Shown in pieces: positions 35,680 through 47,088 of a stretch of 64,000 bases of DNA (the stretch's first letter is position 1; every line of letters starts with the position of its first letter). The notes beneath the pieces were generated by a model that saw only the letters and a program-made list of their open reading frames with translations, searched no databases and was not told the DNA's origin. Both the position numbers and the translations under genes were made by a program. Origin of the DNA: an uncultured Tateyamaria sp. (lineage in GTDB: Bacteria > Pseudomonadota > Alphaproteobacteria > Rhodobacterales > Rhodobacteraceae); the NCBI RefSeq assembly GCF_947497045.1, contig NZ_CANMEU010000003.1:62001-126000 (forward strand). Reading direction: 5' to 3'.

Positions 35680-38214
35680 GTGCAGAATAATCCGAACACC
35701 ACGCTGGTCACGCCGACCGCTCCCATCGCGACCGCGACCCATGGGGGGCGGGCGAAATGTCTGCAACGGCTTGCGCGGCTCGACTTGCCGGTACCGCCCA
35801 CGGTCGCACTGTCCTTTGACGCGGTACAAAGCATCGCCAGCGGCCACCTGCCTGACATCGACGCCATTCTGCGCCAATTTCCGCAGGACGCATTGCTGTG
35901 CGTGCGCCCATCTTCGGAAGATCCCGATTGGGGTGGACCATCGGCAATCCTGAATATCGGGATGAATGACACGCGCCACGCGGTGCTGTGCGAGAGTTTG
36001 GGCACTGATCCGGCATCGGCCCTGTTCACGCGCTTTGTGCAAAGCTTTGCGGTTCACGTGGATCGGCTGGACCCCGACATGTTCGACGACATTGCAGGCG
36101 AAGGCCCCCAGGCGTTGAAACAGGCGCTGAGCGCCTATGAAAGCGAGACCGAAACGCCCTTTCCCACCACCCGCGCCGAACAACTGGCCAGCGTGCTGAA
36201 ATCCATGGCACGGGCGTGGGACGGCACGTCGGCCCGGCTGTTGCGGCAGGCCAAGGGCGCGCCTGCCGATGCGGGACTGGGCCTCGTGATCCAACAGATG
36301 GCCTTTGGCATCGGGCAGGGCGAAAGCGGGTCGGGGGTACTGCAACTCGTGTCCTCCAAGACCGGCAAGCCGCAAATCACCGGCCGATATCTGCGCCAAA
36401 GCCAGGGGCGCGATGCGCTGCTTGGCGATGCGAGCCTTTACATCACGCGCGATGATCGCGGCCCCTCGCTCGAAGAGCTGGTGCCGGACTGTTTTGCGCA
36501 ATTGGTCGACGATGCCCGCCTGATGCGCGCCAAATTGCGCGAAGAGATGCAGGTCGAATTCACCATCGAAAATGGGCAGTTGCACATTCTGGACGGGGTC
36601 CGCGTGGCCCGTTCGTCGCGCGCCACGGTCAGGATTGCAGTGCAACTGGCCCGTGACGGGATCATCCCGCGTCAGGACGCCCTGATGCGCGTGGAGCCGC
36701 ATGCCTTGAACGAATTGTTGCACCGTCAGGTCGATCGTCACGCCAAACGCGATGTGCTGGGCACGGGCATCGCCGCCAGCCCCGGTGCTGCTACGGGGCG
36801 TCTGGTCTTTACCGCAGAAGACGCGCAAGCCAGCGCCTCGCGCGGAGAGGATTGCATCCTTGTGCGCCGCGAAACCTCGCCCGAGGATATACGGGGCATG
36901 CATGCAGCCAAGGCGGTCATCACCGAACGCGGCGGCATCACCAGCCACGCCGCGGTGATCGGGCGCGGCATAGGACTGCCATGCGTGGTGGGGATCAGCA
37001 ACATCCGCTTTCAGACCCGCAAAAATGAATTGTTGACCCAGGATGGGCGGGTCGTGCGCGCGGGCGATATTGTGACGGTCGATGGGACAAACGGCACCAT
37101 CCTGCTCGGCGCACCCGCCATGCAGGAAGCCGCACTTGATGACGCGTTTCAGGACCTGATGGACTGGGCCGACGCAGAACGCGATATCGGCATCCGCGCC
37201 AATGCGGACACGCCCGCAGATGCCCAGACCGCGCGCAATTTCGCGGCCCAAGGGATTGGGCTGTGCCGCACCGAACACATGTTCTTTGAGGCCGGGCGGC
37301 TGACCGTCATGCGCGAGATGATCTTTGCCGAAACCAGCGATGATCGGCGCGCCGTACTTGAGCGGCTCTTGCCGATGCAGCGCACCGACTTTGTGCAACT
37401 GTTCAATATCATGCAGGGCCAGCCGGTCTGCATCCGCCTGTTTGACCCGCCCTTGCACGAATTCCTGCCCGTCGACCGGGCCGGGCAGGGCGAACTTGCC
37501 GCCGCCCTTGATCTGCCCTTGTCGGACGTGACCCGCCGGATTGAGGCGATGATGGAATATAACCCGATGCTGGGCCTGCGCGGTGTCCGGCTTGGGGTGA
37601 CGGTGCCCGAAATCTATGAAATGCAGGCCCGCGCGATCTTTCAGGCCACGGTCTTTGCCAGCCAGGATGGCACTCCGGTCGAACCCGAGATTATGATCCC
37701 GCTTGTCAGTGCCAAACGCGAGGTCGAGTTGGTGCGCAGTCGGGTCGATGCGATCGCGGCAGCGGTGGCGGCGGAAACCGGGGTGGATTTCACTTATCGG
37801 CTTGGTGTGATGGTGGAAACGCCGCGTGCTGCGCTGCGAGCGGGTGACATTGCCGAACATGCCAGCTTTCTCAGCTTTGGGACCAACGACCTGACCCAGA
37901 TGACCTATGGGTTGTCGCGCGACGATGCGGGTCGTTTCATGTCCGACTATGTGCGTCAGGAGGTCTTTGTGGAGGACCCGTTCCACACGCTCGATATCGA
38001 CGGGGTGGGGGAGTTGTTGCAGCTTGGATCGGCGCGGGGCCGCAATGCGCGCCCCGACATCACCCTGTCGCTTTGCGGCGAACATGGGGGGAATCCCGAA
38101 TCAATCGCGTTCTGTCGCAGCGCGGGCTTTGACTATGTCTCATGCTCTCCCTTTCGCGTTCCGGTGGCACGTTTGGCCGCGGCCCAGCTCGCTATCGCTG
38201 ACAAGATCGGGTAG
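35680..38214 (+). CDS. Pyruvate phosphate dikinase-like PEP-utilising enzyme
   Basis: The 844-residue protein has the PPDK C-terminal halves intact: the phosphohistidine loop ERGGITSHAAVIGRG with His423, the PEP-binding barrel with GIGLCRTEHMFFE, GVRLGVTVPEIYEMQ and FGTNDLTQMTYG, and the catalytic Cys822 in VSCSPFRVP. The N-terminal ATP-grasp part is shorter and altered. At the PPDK motif VRSGARVSMPGMMDT it reads VRPSSEDPDWGGPSAILN, so nucleotide binding may differ. PPDK interconverts pyruvate, ATP and Pi with PEP, AMP and PPi. Start GTG at 35680 is the first in-frame start. It follows glyS, the usual place in roseobacters. Confidence 0.78.
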   Translation: MQNNPNTTLVTPTAPIATATHGGRAKCLQRLARLDLPVPPTVALSFDAVQSIASGHLPDIDAILRQFPQDALLCVRPSSEDPDWGGPSAILNIGMNDTRHAVLCESLGTDPASALFTRFVQSFAVHVDRLDPDMFDDIAGEGPQALKQALSAYESETETPFPTTRAEQLASVLKSMARAWDGTSARLLRQAKGAPADAGLGLVIQQMAFGIGQGESGSGVLQLVSSKTGKPQITGRYLRQSQGRDALLGDASLYITRDDRGPSLEELVPDCFAQLVDDARLMRAKLREEMQVEFTIENGQLHILDGVRVARSSRATVRIAVQLARDGIIPRQDALMRVEPHALNELLHRQVDRHAKRDVLGTGIAASPGAATGRLVFTAEDAQASASRGEDCILVRRETSPEDIRGMHAAKAVITERGGITSHAAVIGRGIGLPCVVGISNIRFQTRKNELLTQDGRVVRAGDIVTVDGTNGTILLGAPAMQEAALDDAFQDLMDWADAERDIGIRANADTPADAQTARNFAAQGIGLCRTEHMFFEAGRLTVMREMIFAETSDDRRAVLERLLPMQRTDFVQLFNIMQGQPVCIRLFDPPLHEFLPVDRAGQGELAAALDLPLSDVTRRIEAMMEYNPMLGLRGVRLGVTVPEIYEMQARAIFQATVFASQDGTPVEPEIMIPLVSAKREVELVRSRVDAIAAAVAAETGVDFTYRLGVMVETPRAALRAGDIAEHASFLSFGTNDLTQMTYGLSRDDAGRFMSDYVRQEVFVEDPFHTLDIDGVGELLQLGSARGRNARPDITLSLCGEHGGNPESIAFCRSAGFDYVSCSPFRVPVARLAAAQLAIADKIG

Positions 38215-38368
38215 GAGCGGGCAATACTTCCGCAGTATTTCGCAGAACCTACTATATCCTGACACGCCGCGCATGGCGGGTATGTGCCGATAAGTGTGAG
38301 CAAAACTGGACGTTTACCTGAATTCTCTCTAGACGGCCCCGCATTGAATAAGCCTTGGGGGTTTTCAC

Positions 38369-39016
38369 ATGCGTTCTTTGATCACGGTCGTTTTGGCCGC
38401 AACTTTGATGTCTGCCACAATTGTATCGGCGGCGGACGAGGCACCCAATGCGGCCACGACCGAAGCCCTGCGAAAGGCCGAGGCACGGGGACTGAGCACG
38501 GTGCCTGCACAACGCTGGAGCGGTCTGCTGAGCGCGCCTGAAGGTGCTGAAACATCCGGTGTCGAGTTTGCCCGCCACTGGCTGGATGCCCAACCCAAAG
38601 CAAGCGGCGATGCGCATTGGCGCTGCCTGGCGGAGGCGCTTTATTTTGAGGCGCGCGGCGAGACGGTCAAAGGGCAGTTCGCAGTGGCTGAGGTGATTAT
38701 GAACCGCGTGAAAAGCACCCGTTTTCCCGGCAGTGTCTGCGGTGTGATCAATCAGGGGACCGGGCGCAAGTATCAGTGCCAGTTCACCTATACCTGCGAT
38801 GGCAATTCCGAGGCGATCAACGAACCCCGCGCCTGGGACCGGGTCGCCAAGGTTGCCCGCGCGATGCTGGATGGCCGCGCCCCTGCGCTGACGAATGGTG
38901 CCACGCATTATCACACCACGGCGGTGAACCCGCGTTGGGCCCGCGTCTATACCAGGACCGCGGCCATTGGTGTGCATCTGTTTTACCGCCACACCTACCG
39001 GACTGCCTCGAACTAG
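38369..39016 (+). CDS. SleB-like cell wall hydrolase
   Basis: The 215-residue exported protein has a signal peptide (MRSLITVVLAATLMSATIVSA) and a C-terminal hydrolase type 2 (SleB) domain: CLAEALYFEARGETVKGQFA (with the catalytic glutamate), VAEVIMNRVKSTRFPGSVCGVI, and later GATHYHTTAVNPRWA. SleB-type enzymes are lytic transglycosylases that act on peptidoglycan; outside spore formers they serve cell-wall turnover. A GGGGG ribosome binding site lies upstream of 38369. It is a monocistronic gene between the PPDK-like gene and folB. Confidence 0.85.
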   Translation: MRSLITVVLAATLMSATIVSAADEAPNAATTEALRKAEARGLSTVPAQRWSGLLSAPEGAETSGVEFARHWLDAQPKASGDAHWRCLAEALYFEARGETVKGQFAVAEVIMNRVKSTRFPGSVCGVINQGTGRKYQCQFTYTCDGNSEAINEPRAWDRVAKVARAMLDGRAPALTNGATHYHTTAVNPRWARVYTRTAAIGVHLFYRHTYRTASN

Positions 39017-39123
39017 GGCGATCTGACGCTTTCGGATCAAGGGGCGGCGTCTTTGCCCCTGTTGCCCGGATCATGCGGGCGTTACAACGCGGATGCTGAT
39101 CCCTGTTGCAAAGGCCACATCTC

Positions 39124-40047
39124 ATGGCGTCCGAAATCCGTCTTGCCTTCTCCCACCCCTCCGAGCGGTCCGAGGCGACCGCCACGGATGCGCCGCTGGA
39201 CCGTATTTCGGTGCGCGACCACACGGTCGACGTCGAGATTGGGGCCTTTCAGGCGGAACGCGGGGTCACGCAGCGCATTTCCTTCAATGTCGTGGTCGAG
39301 GTCCGCCCGCTGACCGGCCCCATCGACGATGATGTGGACCGCATCCTCAGCTATGATAAAGTGACCGAGGCCATTGCCTATGAGTTGGCGGATGAGCGGT
39401 TGAACCTGCTGGAAACCGTGGCCGAGCGGGTCGCAGATCGCATTCTGCTGGAACCTCAGGCCGTGCGCGCCTTTGTGCGTGTGGAAAAACTGGATCGCGG
39501 CCCCGGTGCGCTTGGCGTCGAGATCGTGCGCAGCCGTGATCATGTGAAACCCGCCGAGGCGCTGATCGAAGAGGTGATGCATCCCGAGCTGGTGTATCTG
39601 TCCAATGCGGCCATCGCATCGCCCTTTCTGAAGGGCTGGATTGACCAGCTTGAGGCCTTGGGCCGCCCCTTGATTTGCTGCGTGGGGCCTGCGGATGTCG
39701 CGGCACCTCAGGCCAGTCACCCGCTGGCCCAACGCCGCATTGACCTGCTGGCAATTGAACAAAACGCATGGGTGCTGGCGGGGTGCGACGCGCGTTGCAA
39801 GGTGGTGGACACCCGCACCGAACTCGACTGGGCGATGCGCAACGGGCAGATTTGCGTCTGGGCCCCGTCCAAGATTGTGCTCGATGCTGTGGATGGCCCG
39901 TCGGCCAAGGGGGCGGATGCCGTCGCGCTTGCCTCGTGGTTTGCCGCCACCTTCGATGCGCGCGAGATGCTGGTAATTGGCGAAGATGGGCCCACCGACG
40001 CGCCCGTTGCGTTGCGCTCGGTGCCAGTGACCCAAGCCGAGTTATAA
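39124..40047 (+). CDS. folB: Dihydroneopterin aldolase with C-terminal extension
   Basis: The 307-residue protein starts with a FolB-like tunnelling fold (DRISVRDHTVDVEIGAFQAE near 26, NVVVEVRPLTGPIDDDVDRILSYDKVTEAI near 54, ETVAERVADRILLE), which converts dihydroneopterin to hydroxymethyl-dihydropterin. The remaining about 170 residues (from about residue 138) look like a second domain, with WAPSKIVLDAVDGPSAKGADAVALASWF reminiscent of amino-acid-kinase-like proteins; its activity is not known. Typical FolB is about 120 residues. The start at 39124 is chosen over an upstream in-frame ATG. folP follows 3 bases later. Confidence 0.8.
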   Translation: MASEIRLAFSHPSERSEATATDAPLDRISVRDHTVDVEIGAFQAERGVTQRISFNVVVEVRPLTGPIDDDVDRILSYDKVTEAIAYELADERLNLLETVAERVADRILLEPQAVRAFVRVEKLDRGPGALGVEIVRSRDHVKPAEALIEEVMHPELVYLSNAAIASPFLKGWIDQLEALGRPLICCVGPADVAAPQASHPLAQRRIDLLAIEQNAWVLAGCDARCKVVDTRTELDWAMRNGQICVWAPSKIVLDAVDGPSAKGADAVALASWFAATFDAREMLVIGEDGPTDAPVALRSVPVTQAEL

Positions 40048-40050
40048 GCG

Positions 40051-41034
40051 ATGCGCTATGTGCGCCCGTTGATGCAGGTTGGCCCGACCCGGCCAGACGG
40101 GGCTATCCGTTGCGGTTGGTGCTGGTTCACCCACGCTGAAATCCTGTCGCGCGATACGGAGTCGCATGTGGTTGCCGTATCAGATCTGTCTGATGAGGAA
40201 GCCGCGCGGTTCGCAGGCCCGTGGGAGGCCCCGCAGATCATGGGTATCCTCAACACCACCCCCGACAGCTTTTCGGATGGGGGCGTACATGACACGCTGC
40301 AAGCGGCGGTTGCCCATGGCCAGTCGCTGATTGCCGCCGGGGCGGACATCCTTGATATCGGCGGCGAATCCACGCGCCCCGGCGCGGCAGAGGTGCCTGT
40401 GGAAGATGAGATCGCCCGCACCGCGCCCGTCATCGTCGCGTTGCGCAGCGCCGGGGTGCGCACGCCAATTTCGATTGACACGCGCAAAGCCAAGGTCGCC
40501 GAGGCAGCACTGGAGGCGGGTGCGGACATCGTCAACGACGTATCGGGCTTCACCTTTGATGCAGACCTTGCATCGCTATGTGCGCAGCGGAATGCGCCGG
40601 TCTGCGTGATGCACGCTCAGGGCGATCCGCAGACGATGCAGACCGACCCGATATACGACAACGTCCTGTTGGACGTCTACGACTACCTCGCGCAGCGGAT
40701 CGCAATCCTTGTGGCCCAAGGTATCCCGCGCGCGCATATCACCGCAGATCCCGGCATCGGCTTTGGCAAGACGCTGGATCACAATCTGACCCTGCTCAGC
40801 CGGATCAGCCTGTTTCACGGGCTTGGGGTGCCGATCCTGCTTGGAGCCTCGCGCAAGCGGTTCATCGGCACGCTTGGGAACGTGCCCGAGGCGAAGGATC
40901 GCGGCCCCGGATCCGTCGGGGTGGCGCTGGCGGCCATCGCGCAAGGGGTGCAGATCATCCGGGCGCATGATGTGGCCGATCACGTACAGGCCATTGCGCT
41001 ATGGCGCGCCTCTGTGGCACATCCCTCCGCATGA
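40051..41034 (+). CDS. folP: Dihydropteroate synthase
   Basis: The 327-residue enzyme condenses hydroxymethyl-dihydropterin diphosphate with p-aminobenzoate. It has the TIM-barrel signatures [15 protein letters not shown] (near 63), [11 protein letters not shown] (near 101), [17 protein letters not shown], and the [13 protein letters not shown] loop (near 234) with GASRKRFIG (near 266). The first 55 residues precede the barrel and contain a CGWCWF Cys pair, which is an extension over E. coli FolP (282). It lies in a folB–folP–glmM operon; the TGA overlaps the glmM ATG (ATGA). Confidence 0.93.
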   Translation: MRYVRPLMQVGPTRPDGAIRCGWCWFTHAEILSRDTESHVVAVSDLSDEEAARFAGPWEAPQIMGILNTTPDSFSDGGVHDTLQAAVAHGQSLIAAGADILDIGGESTRPGAAEVPVEDEIARTAPVIVALRSAGVRTPISIDTRKAKVAEAALEAGADIVNDVSGFTFDADLASLCAQRNAPVCVMHAQGDPQTMQTDPIYDNVLLDVYDYLAQRIAILVAQGIPRAHITADPGIGFGKTLDHNLTLLSRISLFHGLGVPILLGASRKRFIGTLGNVPEAKDRGPGSVGVALAAIAQGVQIIRAHDVADHVQAIALWRASVAHPSA

Positions 41035-42377
41035 GCAAGTTATTTGGTACCGATGGCGTGCGCGGCACGGCCAACATCTCTCCGATGACCGCTGAAATGG
41101 CCCTGCGCATTGGCGCGGCCGTGGGGCGCTATTTCCGCCGCGACGGGGACAGCGTCCACCGGGTCGTGATCGGCAAGGACACGCGCCTTTCGGGGTATAT
41201 GTTTGAAAACGCGCTGACGGCGGGCCTGACGAGCATGGGCATGAACGTGCTGTTGCTGGGGCCGGTGCCGACCCCTGCGGTCGGACTGCTTACGCGCTCG
41301 ATGCGCGCCGATCTGGGCGTGATGATTTCGGCCAGCCATAATCACGCCCATGACAACGGGATCAAGTTCTTTGGCCCCGATGGGTTCAAGCTCAGCGATG
41401 CGGTCGAGGCCGAGATCGAAGCGCTGGTGGTCGATGGGGTCGATGCGGTGCCTGCGGGCGAGATCGGGCGCGCCAAGCGGATTGACGACGGGCGGTTCCG
41501 CTATGTGGAGCGGGTGAAATCCTCGTTCCCACGCCAGTTGCGCCTTGATGGGCTTAAAGTGGTCGTGGACTGCGCCAACGGGGCCGCGCACCGCGTCGCA
41601 CCGGAAGCGCTGTGGGAGCTTGGGGCTACCGTGATCCCGGTGGGTACGGCACCAAACGGGCACAATATCAACGATGGATGCGGATCAACGGCCCCCCAGA
41701 CCGCTGCCGAGGCGGTCGTGGCACATGGCGCGGATGTGGGCATTTGCCTTGATGGTGATGCGGATCGCGTGATCTTGCTGGATGAAAAGGGCGGCATCGG
41801 TAACGGGGATCAGTTCATGGGGCTGATGGCCGCACGGTGGGCGGCCGAGGGGCGGCTGAAAGGCAACGCGCTTGTGGCCACCGTCATGTCCAACCTCGGG
41901 CTTGAGCGGTTCTTGCAAGGGCACGGCGTCGGGCTGGAACGTACTGGGGTCGGGGATCGCTATGTGGTCGAACGGATGCGCAGCGGTGGCTTCAACCTTG
42001 GGGGCGAACAGTCCGGGCACATCGTGATGACCGATTATGCCACCACTGGCGACGGGCTGATGGCGGGCCTTCAATTCCTGAGTGAGTTGATCGAGACCGG
42101 CAAGAAGGCTAGCGAAGTGCTGCATGTCTTTGACCCGGTGCCGCAACTGCTCAAGAACGTGCGCTTTGCCGCCGGGCAGACCCCGCTTGAGGCAGGCAGC
42201 GTGAAGGTCGCGATCGCGGATGCCGAGGCGCAGTTGCAGGGCAATGGTCGCCTGCTGATCCGCAAATCGGGCACCGAGCCGTTGATCCGGGTGATGGCCG
42301 AAAGCGAGGACGAGGCGGTGCTGAATGCCAGCGTCGATCAGATCGTGGCCGCGGTCGAAGAGGCGGTCGCGAGCTAA
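41031..42377 (+). CDS. glmM: Phosphoglucosamine mutase
   Basis: The 448-residue enzyme interconverts glucosamine-6-phosphate and glucosamine-1-phosphate for UDP-GlcNAc and peptidoglycan synthesis. It begins [13 protein letters not shown] and has the catalytic phosphoserine Ser102 in [12 protein letters not shown], the metal-binding DGDADR, the sugar-binding GGEQSGH and the phosphate-binding [12 protein letters not shown]. Length and motifs are standard. The stop overlaps that of the convergent EamA transporter by 4 bases (CTAA). The folP–glmM pairing is a common order in bacteria. Confidence 0.97.
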   Translation: MSKLFGTDGVRGTANISPMTAEMALRIGAAVGRYFRRDGDSVHRVVIGKDTRLSGYMFENALTAGLTSMGMNVLLLGPVPTPAVGLLTRSMRADLGVMISASHNHAHDNGIKFFGPDGFKLSDAVEAEIEALVVDGVDAVPAGEIGRAKRIDDGRFRYVERVKSSFPRQLRLDGLKVVVDCANGAAHRVAPEALWELGATVIPVGTAPNGHNINDGCGSTAPQTAAEAVVAHGADVGICLDGDADRVILLDEKGGIGNGDQFMGLMAARWAAEGRLKGNALVATVMSNLGLERFLQGHGVGLERTGVGDRYVVERMRSGGFNLGGEQSGHIVMTDYATTGDGLMAGLQFLSELIETGKKASEVLHVFDPVPQLLKNVRFAAGQTPLEAGSVKVAIADAEAQLQGNGRLLIRKSGTEPLIRVMAESEDEAVLNASVDQIVAAVEEAVAS

Positions 42378-43297
42378 CCCGCCCGCCCGAACAAGCGCCG
42401 TAGCGCCCCATACTGGCTCAAGCCCACCCCGATCAGGATCAGTGCCATCGCGCTGAGCAGGCTTGGCGGGAGCGGTTCGTTCAACAACCACGCCCCCAGC
42501 AACACAGACCACAGCGGCACTTGATAATTGGTGATCGACATGAACACCGGACCGGCACTGCGGATGACGAGCACGCGCAGCATGTTGGCCGCCGCTGTCG
42601 GGATCAGGCCCAAACAGGCAATGACCACAAGGGTTTGGGTGTCGGGCAGGGATGGCCAGCCTTCGATAATCAGGGCCAGTGGTACGGTGATGCACGCTGC
42701 GATCAAAAGCAGCACGGTGGACAACCCGATAGGGTCCACCGCAGGCAGGCGGCGCATCAGGATCGAACTGATCCCGTAACAGCACGCCGCTGACACACAG
42801 GCCAACCGGCCCGCGGTCTCCAATGCCTGCCCGGAACTCTCAAACGCCTGCCCGCCGATCAGGATACACACACCCACAAAGCCGATGACAAAGCCAAAGG
42901 TCCGCCGCCATGTCATCCGCTCGCCCGGCACCAGAAAATGGGCCAGCGGCAGGACGATCAACGCGACCGAGGCCATGGACACGCCCGCAAAACCGCCCGT
43001 CGTGTATTGCTGACCCCAAGCCAGCAGCATGAAGGGGATCGCGGTGCTGAACCCCCCGATTGCGGCAAGGGCAATGCGCGCATCGCGGGGCGGCGGAGCG
43101 GCGAACAGGCGGAAACCCAACGCGCCCCAGATCGCGACCATCAGAACGGCAGCAAAGCCGATACGCCCCGCCGCCAGCCAGAACGGGGTGATGCCGCGCA
43201 AGGCGATTTCGGTGACAAGGAAGGTTGCGCCCCAGGTCAATCCAAGGGTCGCAACCATCAGCCAACTGCGCCACGTGATGTTGGGGCTATCGGTCAT
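42374..43297 (-). CDS. EamA/DMT-family transporter
   Basis: The 307-residue protein has about ten transmembrane segments in two EamA repeats: [20 protein letters not shown] in the first half and [17 protein letters not shown] in the second. The start at 43297 gives [12 protein letters not shown]. It follows the antibiotic biosynthesis monooxygenase-like gene with an 11-base overlap of frames (43287-43297), so they are cotranscribed. The transported compound cannot be told. Confidence 0.82.
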   Translation of the reverse strand: MTDSPNITWRSWLMVATLGLTWGATFLVTEIALRGITPFWLAAGRIGFAAVLMVAIWGALGFRLFAAPPPRDARIALAAIGGFSTAIPFMLLAWGQQYTTGGFAGVSMASVALIVLPLAHFLVPGERMTWRRTFGFVIGFVGVCILIGGQAFESSGQALETAGRLACVSAACCYGISSILMRRLPAVDPIGLSTVLLLIAACITVPLALIIEGWPSLPDTQTLVVIACLGLIPTAAANMLRVLVIRSAGPVFMSITNYQVPLWSVLLGAWLLNEPLPPSLLSAMALILIGVGLSQYGALRRLFGRAG

Positions 43298-43634
43298 GCA
43301 GCGCCTTGCTGTCGGCGGGGGCCTCGTCCCGCTCAAGCATGCCGTAGTCGCGGATCACACCGGCCACCCGCAGGCGGTAATTGTCAAAATGGATGTCGCG
43401 GCCCGCGCCTTGGGCATCGCGGTGTTCGGGCAGCTTGCGCCAGTGTTCAAGGGCGGCTTCGTCCTCCCAAAAAGACAGGGACAGCAGCTTGCCCGGCTCC
43501 ATCAGGCTCTCGTAGCGTTCAACCGAGATGAAGCCGGGGATATCCGCCAGATGCGCTTTCAGGTCAGCGGCACGGGCCAGATAGGGGGCGCGGTGCCCTT
43601 CTTTGGGCCAGGCTTCGAAGATGACGGCAATCAT
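43287..43634 (-). CDS. Antibiotic biosynthesis monooxygenase (ABM) domain protein
   Basis: The 115-residue protein has the small dimeric ferredoxin-like ABM fold: MIAVIFEAWP at the start, DIPGFISVERYESLMEPGK, LSLSFWEDEAALEHWRKLPEH and the His/Arg-rich C-terminal half. Members include quinone- and heme-degrading enzymes; the exact reaction is unknown. The ATG at 43634 is the family start; the longer frame to 43874 overlaps the divergent methyltransferase. It precedes and overlaps the EamA gene. Confidence 0.75.
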   Translation of the reverse strand: MIAVIFEAWPKEGHRAPYLARAADLKAHLADIPGFISVERYESLMEPGKLLSLSFWEDEAALEHWRKLPEHRDAQGAGRDIHFDNYRLRVAGVIRDYGMLERDEAPADSKALHDR

Positions 43635-43787
43635 GGGGCGGGTCCTTCTTGTTCTGAGCCTGAGGGAGCGTATTTGCGGATCGGTGGCCAGTTGTCCATA
43701 CAGTTCGGACGCGCGCACACATGGATTCTGTGCTTGCACTTCAGTAGGTAGGACGCCCAAAGAGCGCTTAAAGAGGGTGTCAGTCCG

Positions 43788-44516
43788 ATGAATGATGATG
43801 GCTACTTTGATGACGCTGTAGCGGCGCGTTATGATGACATCCACGGCGGCACGGACCCGGCGGTGATTGCCCAAACGGTGGGCTGCCTTTTGACGCTTGC
43901 CGAGGGTGGGGACATTTTGGAATTCGCGGTTGGCACCGGACGGATCGCGCTGTCTTTGATCGACGGCGGGGCTAGTGTCAAAGGCATCGAACTGTCAAAG
44001 CCCATGTTGGAAAAGCTGCGGGAAAAAGAAACCCGCGCACCCATGGATGTCGCCATTGGTGACATGACATCCACGCGTGTCGAAGGCGCGTTTTCGCTGG
44101 TTTTTCTCGTGTTCAACACATTGGACAATGTGACGACGCAAGCCGGACAGGTTGCATGTTTTGAAAACGCGGCGCGCCATCTGGTATCTGGCGGGCGGTT
44201 TGTTGTCGAAACTCAGGTGCCGCCCGTGCAAAAAATCCCGTTTGGTGAATTCCGGCATGCGTTTGCAAGCAGTGATCAACATTTTGGCGTGGACGAGATC
44301 GATATTGCCGACCAGACCTACACATCGAACCATGTCTGGATGGCGCATGGTCAGCATACCCACCTGTCCATTCCGTTTCGGTACGCATGGCCATCCGAGC
44401 TGGACCTGATGGCGCAGATCGCCGGTTTAGCGCTGGAACATCGGTGGTCTGACTGGGACCGGGCGCCGTTCGACCGGATGAGCACCAAGCATATATCCGT
44501 GTGGCGTAAACCCTAG
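43788..44516 (+). CDS. SAM-dependent methyltransferase (class I)
   Basis: The 242-residue protein has the class I motif I ILEFAVGTGRIALSLIDGG (near 43), motif II VKGIELSKPMLEKLRE with the acidic residue, and post-motif MDVAIGDMTSTRVEGAFSLVFLVFNTLDN. The N-terminal YFDDAVAARYD is common in this subfamily. The C-terminal third (near 155-242) is likely the acceptor-binding part; the substrate is unknown. It is monocistronic, with AAGAGGGTG upstream of the ATG and a terminator shared with ilvC downstream. Confidence 0.8.
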   Translation: MNDDGYFDDAVAARYDDIHGGTDPAVIAQTVGCLLTLAEGGDILEFAVGTGRIALSLIDGGASVKGIELSKPMLEKLREKETRAPMDVAIGDMTSTRVEGAFSLVFLVFNTLDNVTTQAGQVACFENAARHLVSGGRFVVETQVPPVQKIPFGEFRHAFASSDQHFGVDEIDIADQTYTSNHVWMAHGQHTHLSIPFRYAWPSELDLMAQIAGLALEHRWSDWDRAPFDRMSTKHISVWRKP

Positions 44517-44543
44517 GGACACGGCCGGTAGGGCTGCAAAAAA

Positions 44544-44570
44544 AACGGAGCGCTGCAAGAGCGCTCCGTT
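44544..44570. terminator. Intrinsic terminator between methyltransferase and ilvC
   Basis: AACGGAGCGCT (44544-44554) pairs perfectly with AGCGCTCCGTT (44560-44570) around a 5-base loop. The A run at 44538-44545 becomes a T run on the minus strand, so it mainly ends the ilvC transcript. Confidence 0.85.
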
Positions 44571-44587
44571 GATCGGGTTGTGTTTGA

Positions 44588-46192
<1,605 letters not shown>

Positions 46193-46196
<4 letters not shown>

Positions 46197-46651
46197 GCGA
46201 TCTGGACGCCACTGATTTTGCGATCCTTGCCCTGCTGGCGGAGGACGCGACCCAAGGGGCGGGGGCGATTGGGCGGGCCTGCGGGTTGTCGCAGCCCTCG
46301 GCATGGCGGCGTATAAAGCGGTTGCGGCAAAGTGGTGCGATTGCAGGGCAACGGCTGGTTCTGGATGCGGCCAAGCTGGGCTTTGGCGTCACCGTCTTTC
46401 TGGGGGTGAAACTGGCCAAAAAGGGGCGCGTCAGCCTTGAGGATTTCGAACGCGCGGTCAGTGCCATTCCCGAGGTGCAGACGGTCGAACACGTGCTGGG
46501 CCTTTATGACTATCGCCTGCGGGTCGTGGCGCGCGATCTGCCCGATTTTGAGCGGGTCTTGCGCCGCCGTATTATGACCTTACCTGGCGCGGGTGAGGTC
46601 GAGGCCAATGTTTTGCTCAGCGAAGAGCGTCGCCCCGGACCGCTGGCATGA
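46193..46651 (+). CDS. Lrp/AsnC family regulator (second of a pair)
   Basis: The 152-residue protein is a second Lrp/AsnC regulator: HTH with LDATDFAILALLAEDATQGA and CGLSQPSAWRRIKRLRQSGAI, and RAM domain with VSLEDFERAVSAIPEVQTVEHVLG. Its HTH is closer to the canonical Lrp signature than the first protein's. Start ATG 46193 overlaps the first lrp (ATGA) and its stop overlaps the next gene (ATGA). The two likely form heteromers or act in sequence; this is inference from adjacency. Confidence 0.85.
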
Positions 46652-47031
46652 CGACGGGTCTGAGCCCGCGCGAACAGGTCTGGGTGGCGATGTCGCAGAT
46701 GTTCCTCGATTCCGACCTCGCCAATATGCTGGACGCCCCGGCGCGCGTGCTTGCCGCGTCACCATTCGATCTGGAAGACCTCGACCGCATCCTGTTGCAC
46801 GAGGTCTATCCGGTGTGCGGCTGGAACCTTTACGCGCCGGCAGGCAACTGGACCGGCTTTGATGTGGCGGACCTTGTCGCCAGGATCTCGGCACAAAAGG
46901 CAGGTCGCACCCCGCTGCTGTGGCTGTGGATGCCTGTACGCCGTCGCAACATGCGTGCGATGTTGCCCCAATGGCCTGAAATGCGGCGGCGGGTGGCGGC
47001 ATTGCGCGACCCGGATTGTATGCCGAAGTAG
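46648..47031 (+). CDS. DUF7079-like small protein
   Basis: The 127-residue soluble protein shows REQVWVAMSQMFLDSDLANM near the N-terminus, LEDLDRILLHEVYPVCGWNL (near 42-61) and AGNWTGFDVADLVARI, a pattern I recall from small proteins classed as DUF7079. There is no signal peptide. It overlaps the second lrp gene by ATGA, so it is translated from the same mRNA. Function is unknown; the operon position suggests a tie to amino acid regulation, but nothing in the sequence shows it. Confidence 0.6.
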   Translation: MTTGLSPREQVWVAMSQMFLDSDLANMLDAPARVLAASPFDLEDLDRILLHEVYPVCGWNLYAPAGNWTGFDVADLVARISAQKAGRTPLLWLWMPVRRRNMRAMLPQWPEMRRRVAALRDPDCMPK

Positions 47032-47088
47032 GCTTTGCCGAGAACTGCGCGGGGCTGTATGAATGTCCAACTGATGAAAGGACATCCC

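Noticed and set aside
35647-38085. 812-residue minus-strand open frame over the PPDK-like gene
   Set aside because: An antisense frame of a long GC-rich gene without stop codons; no domain visible.
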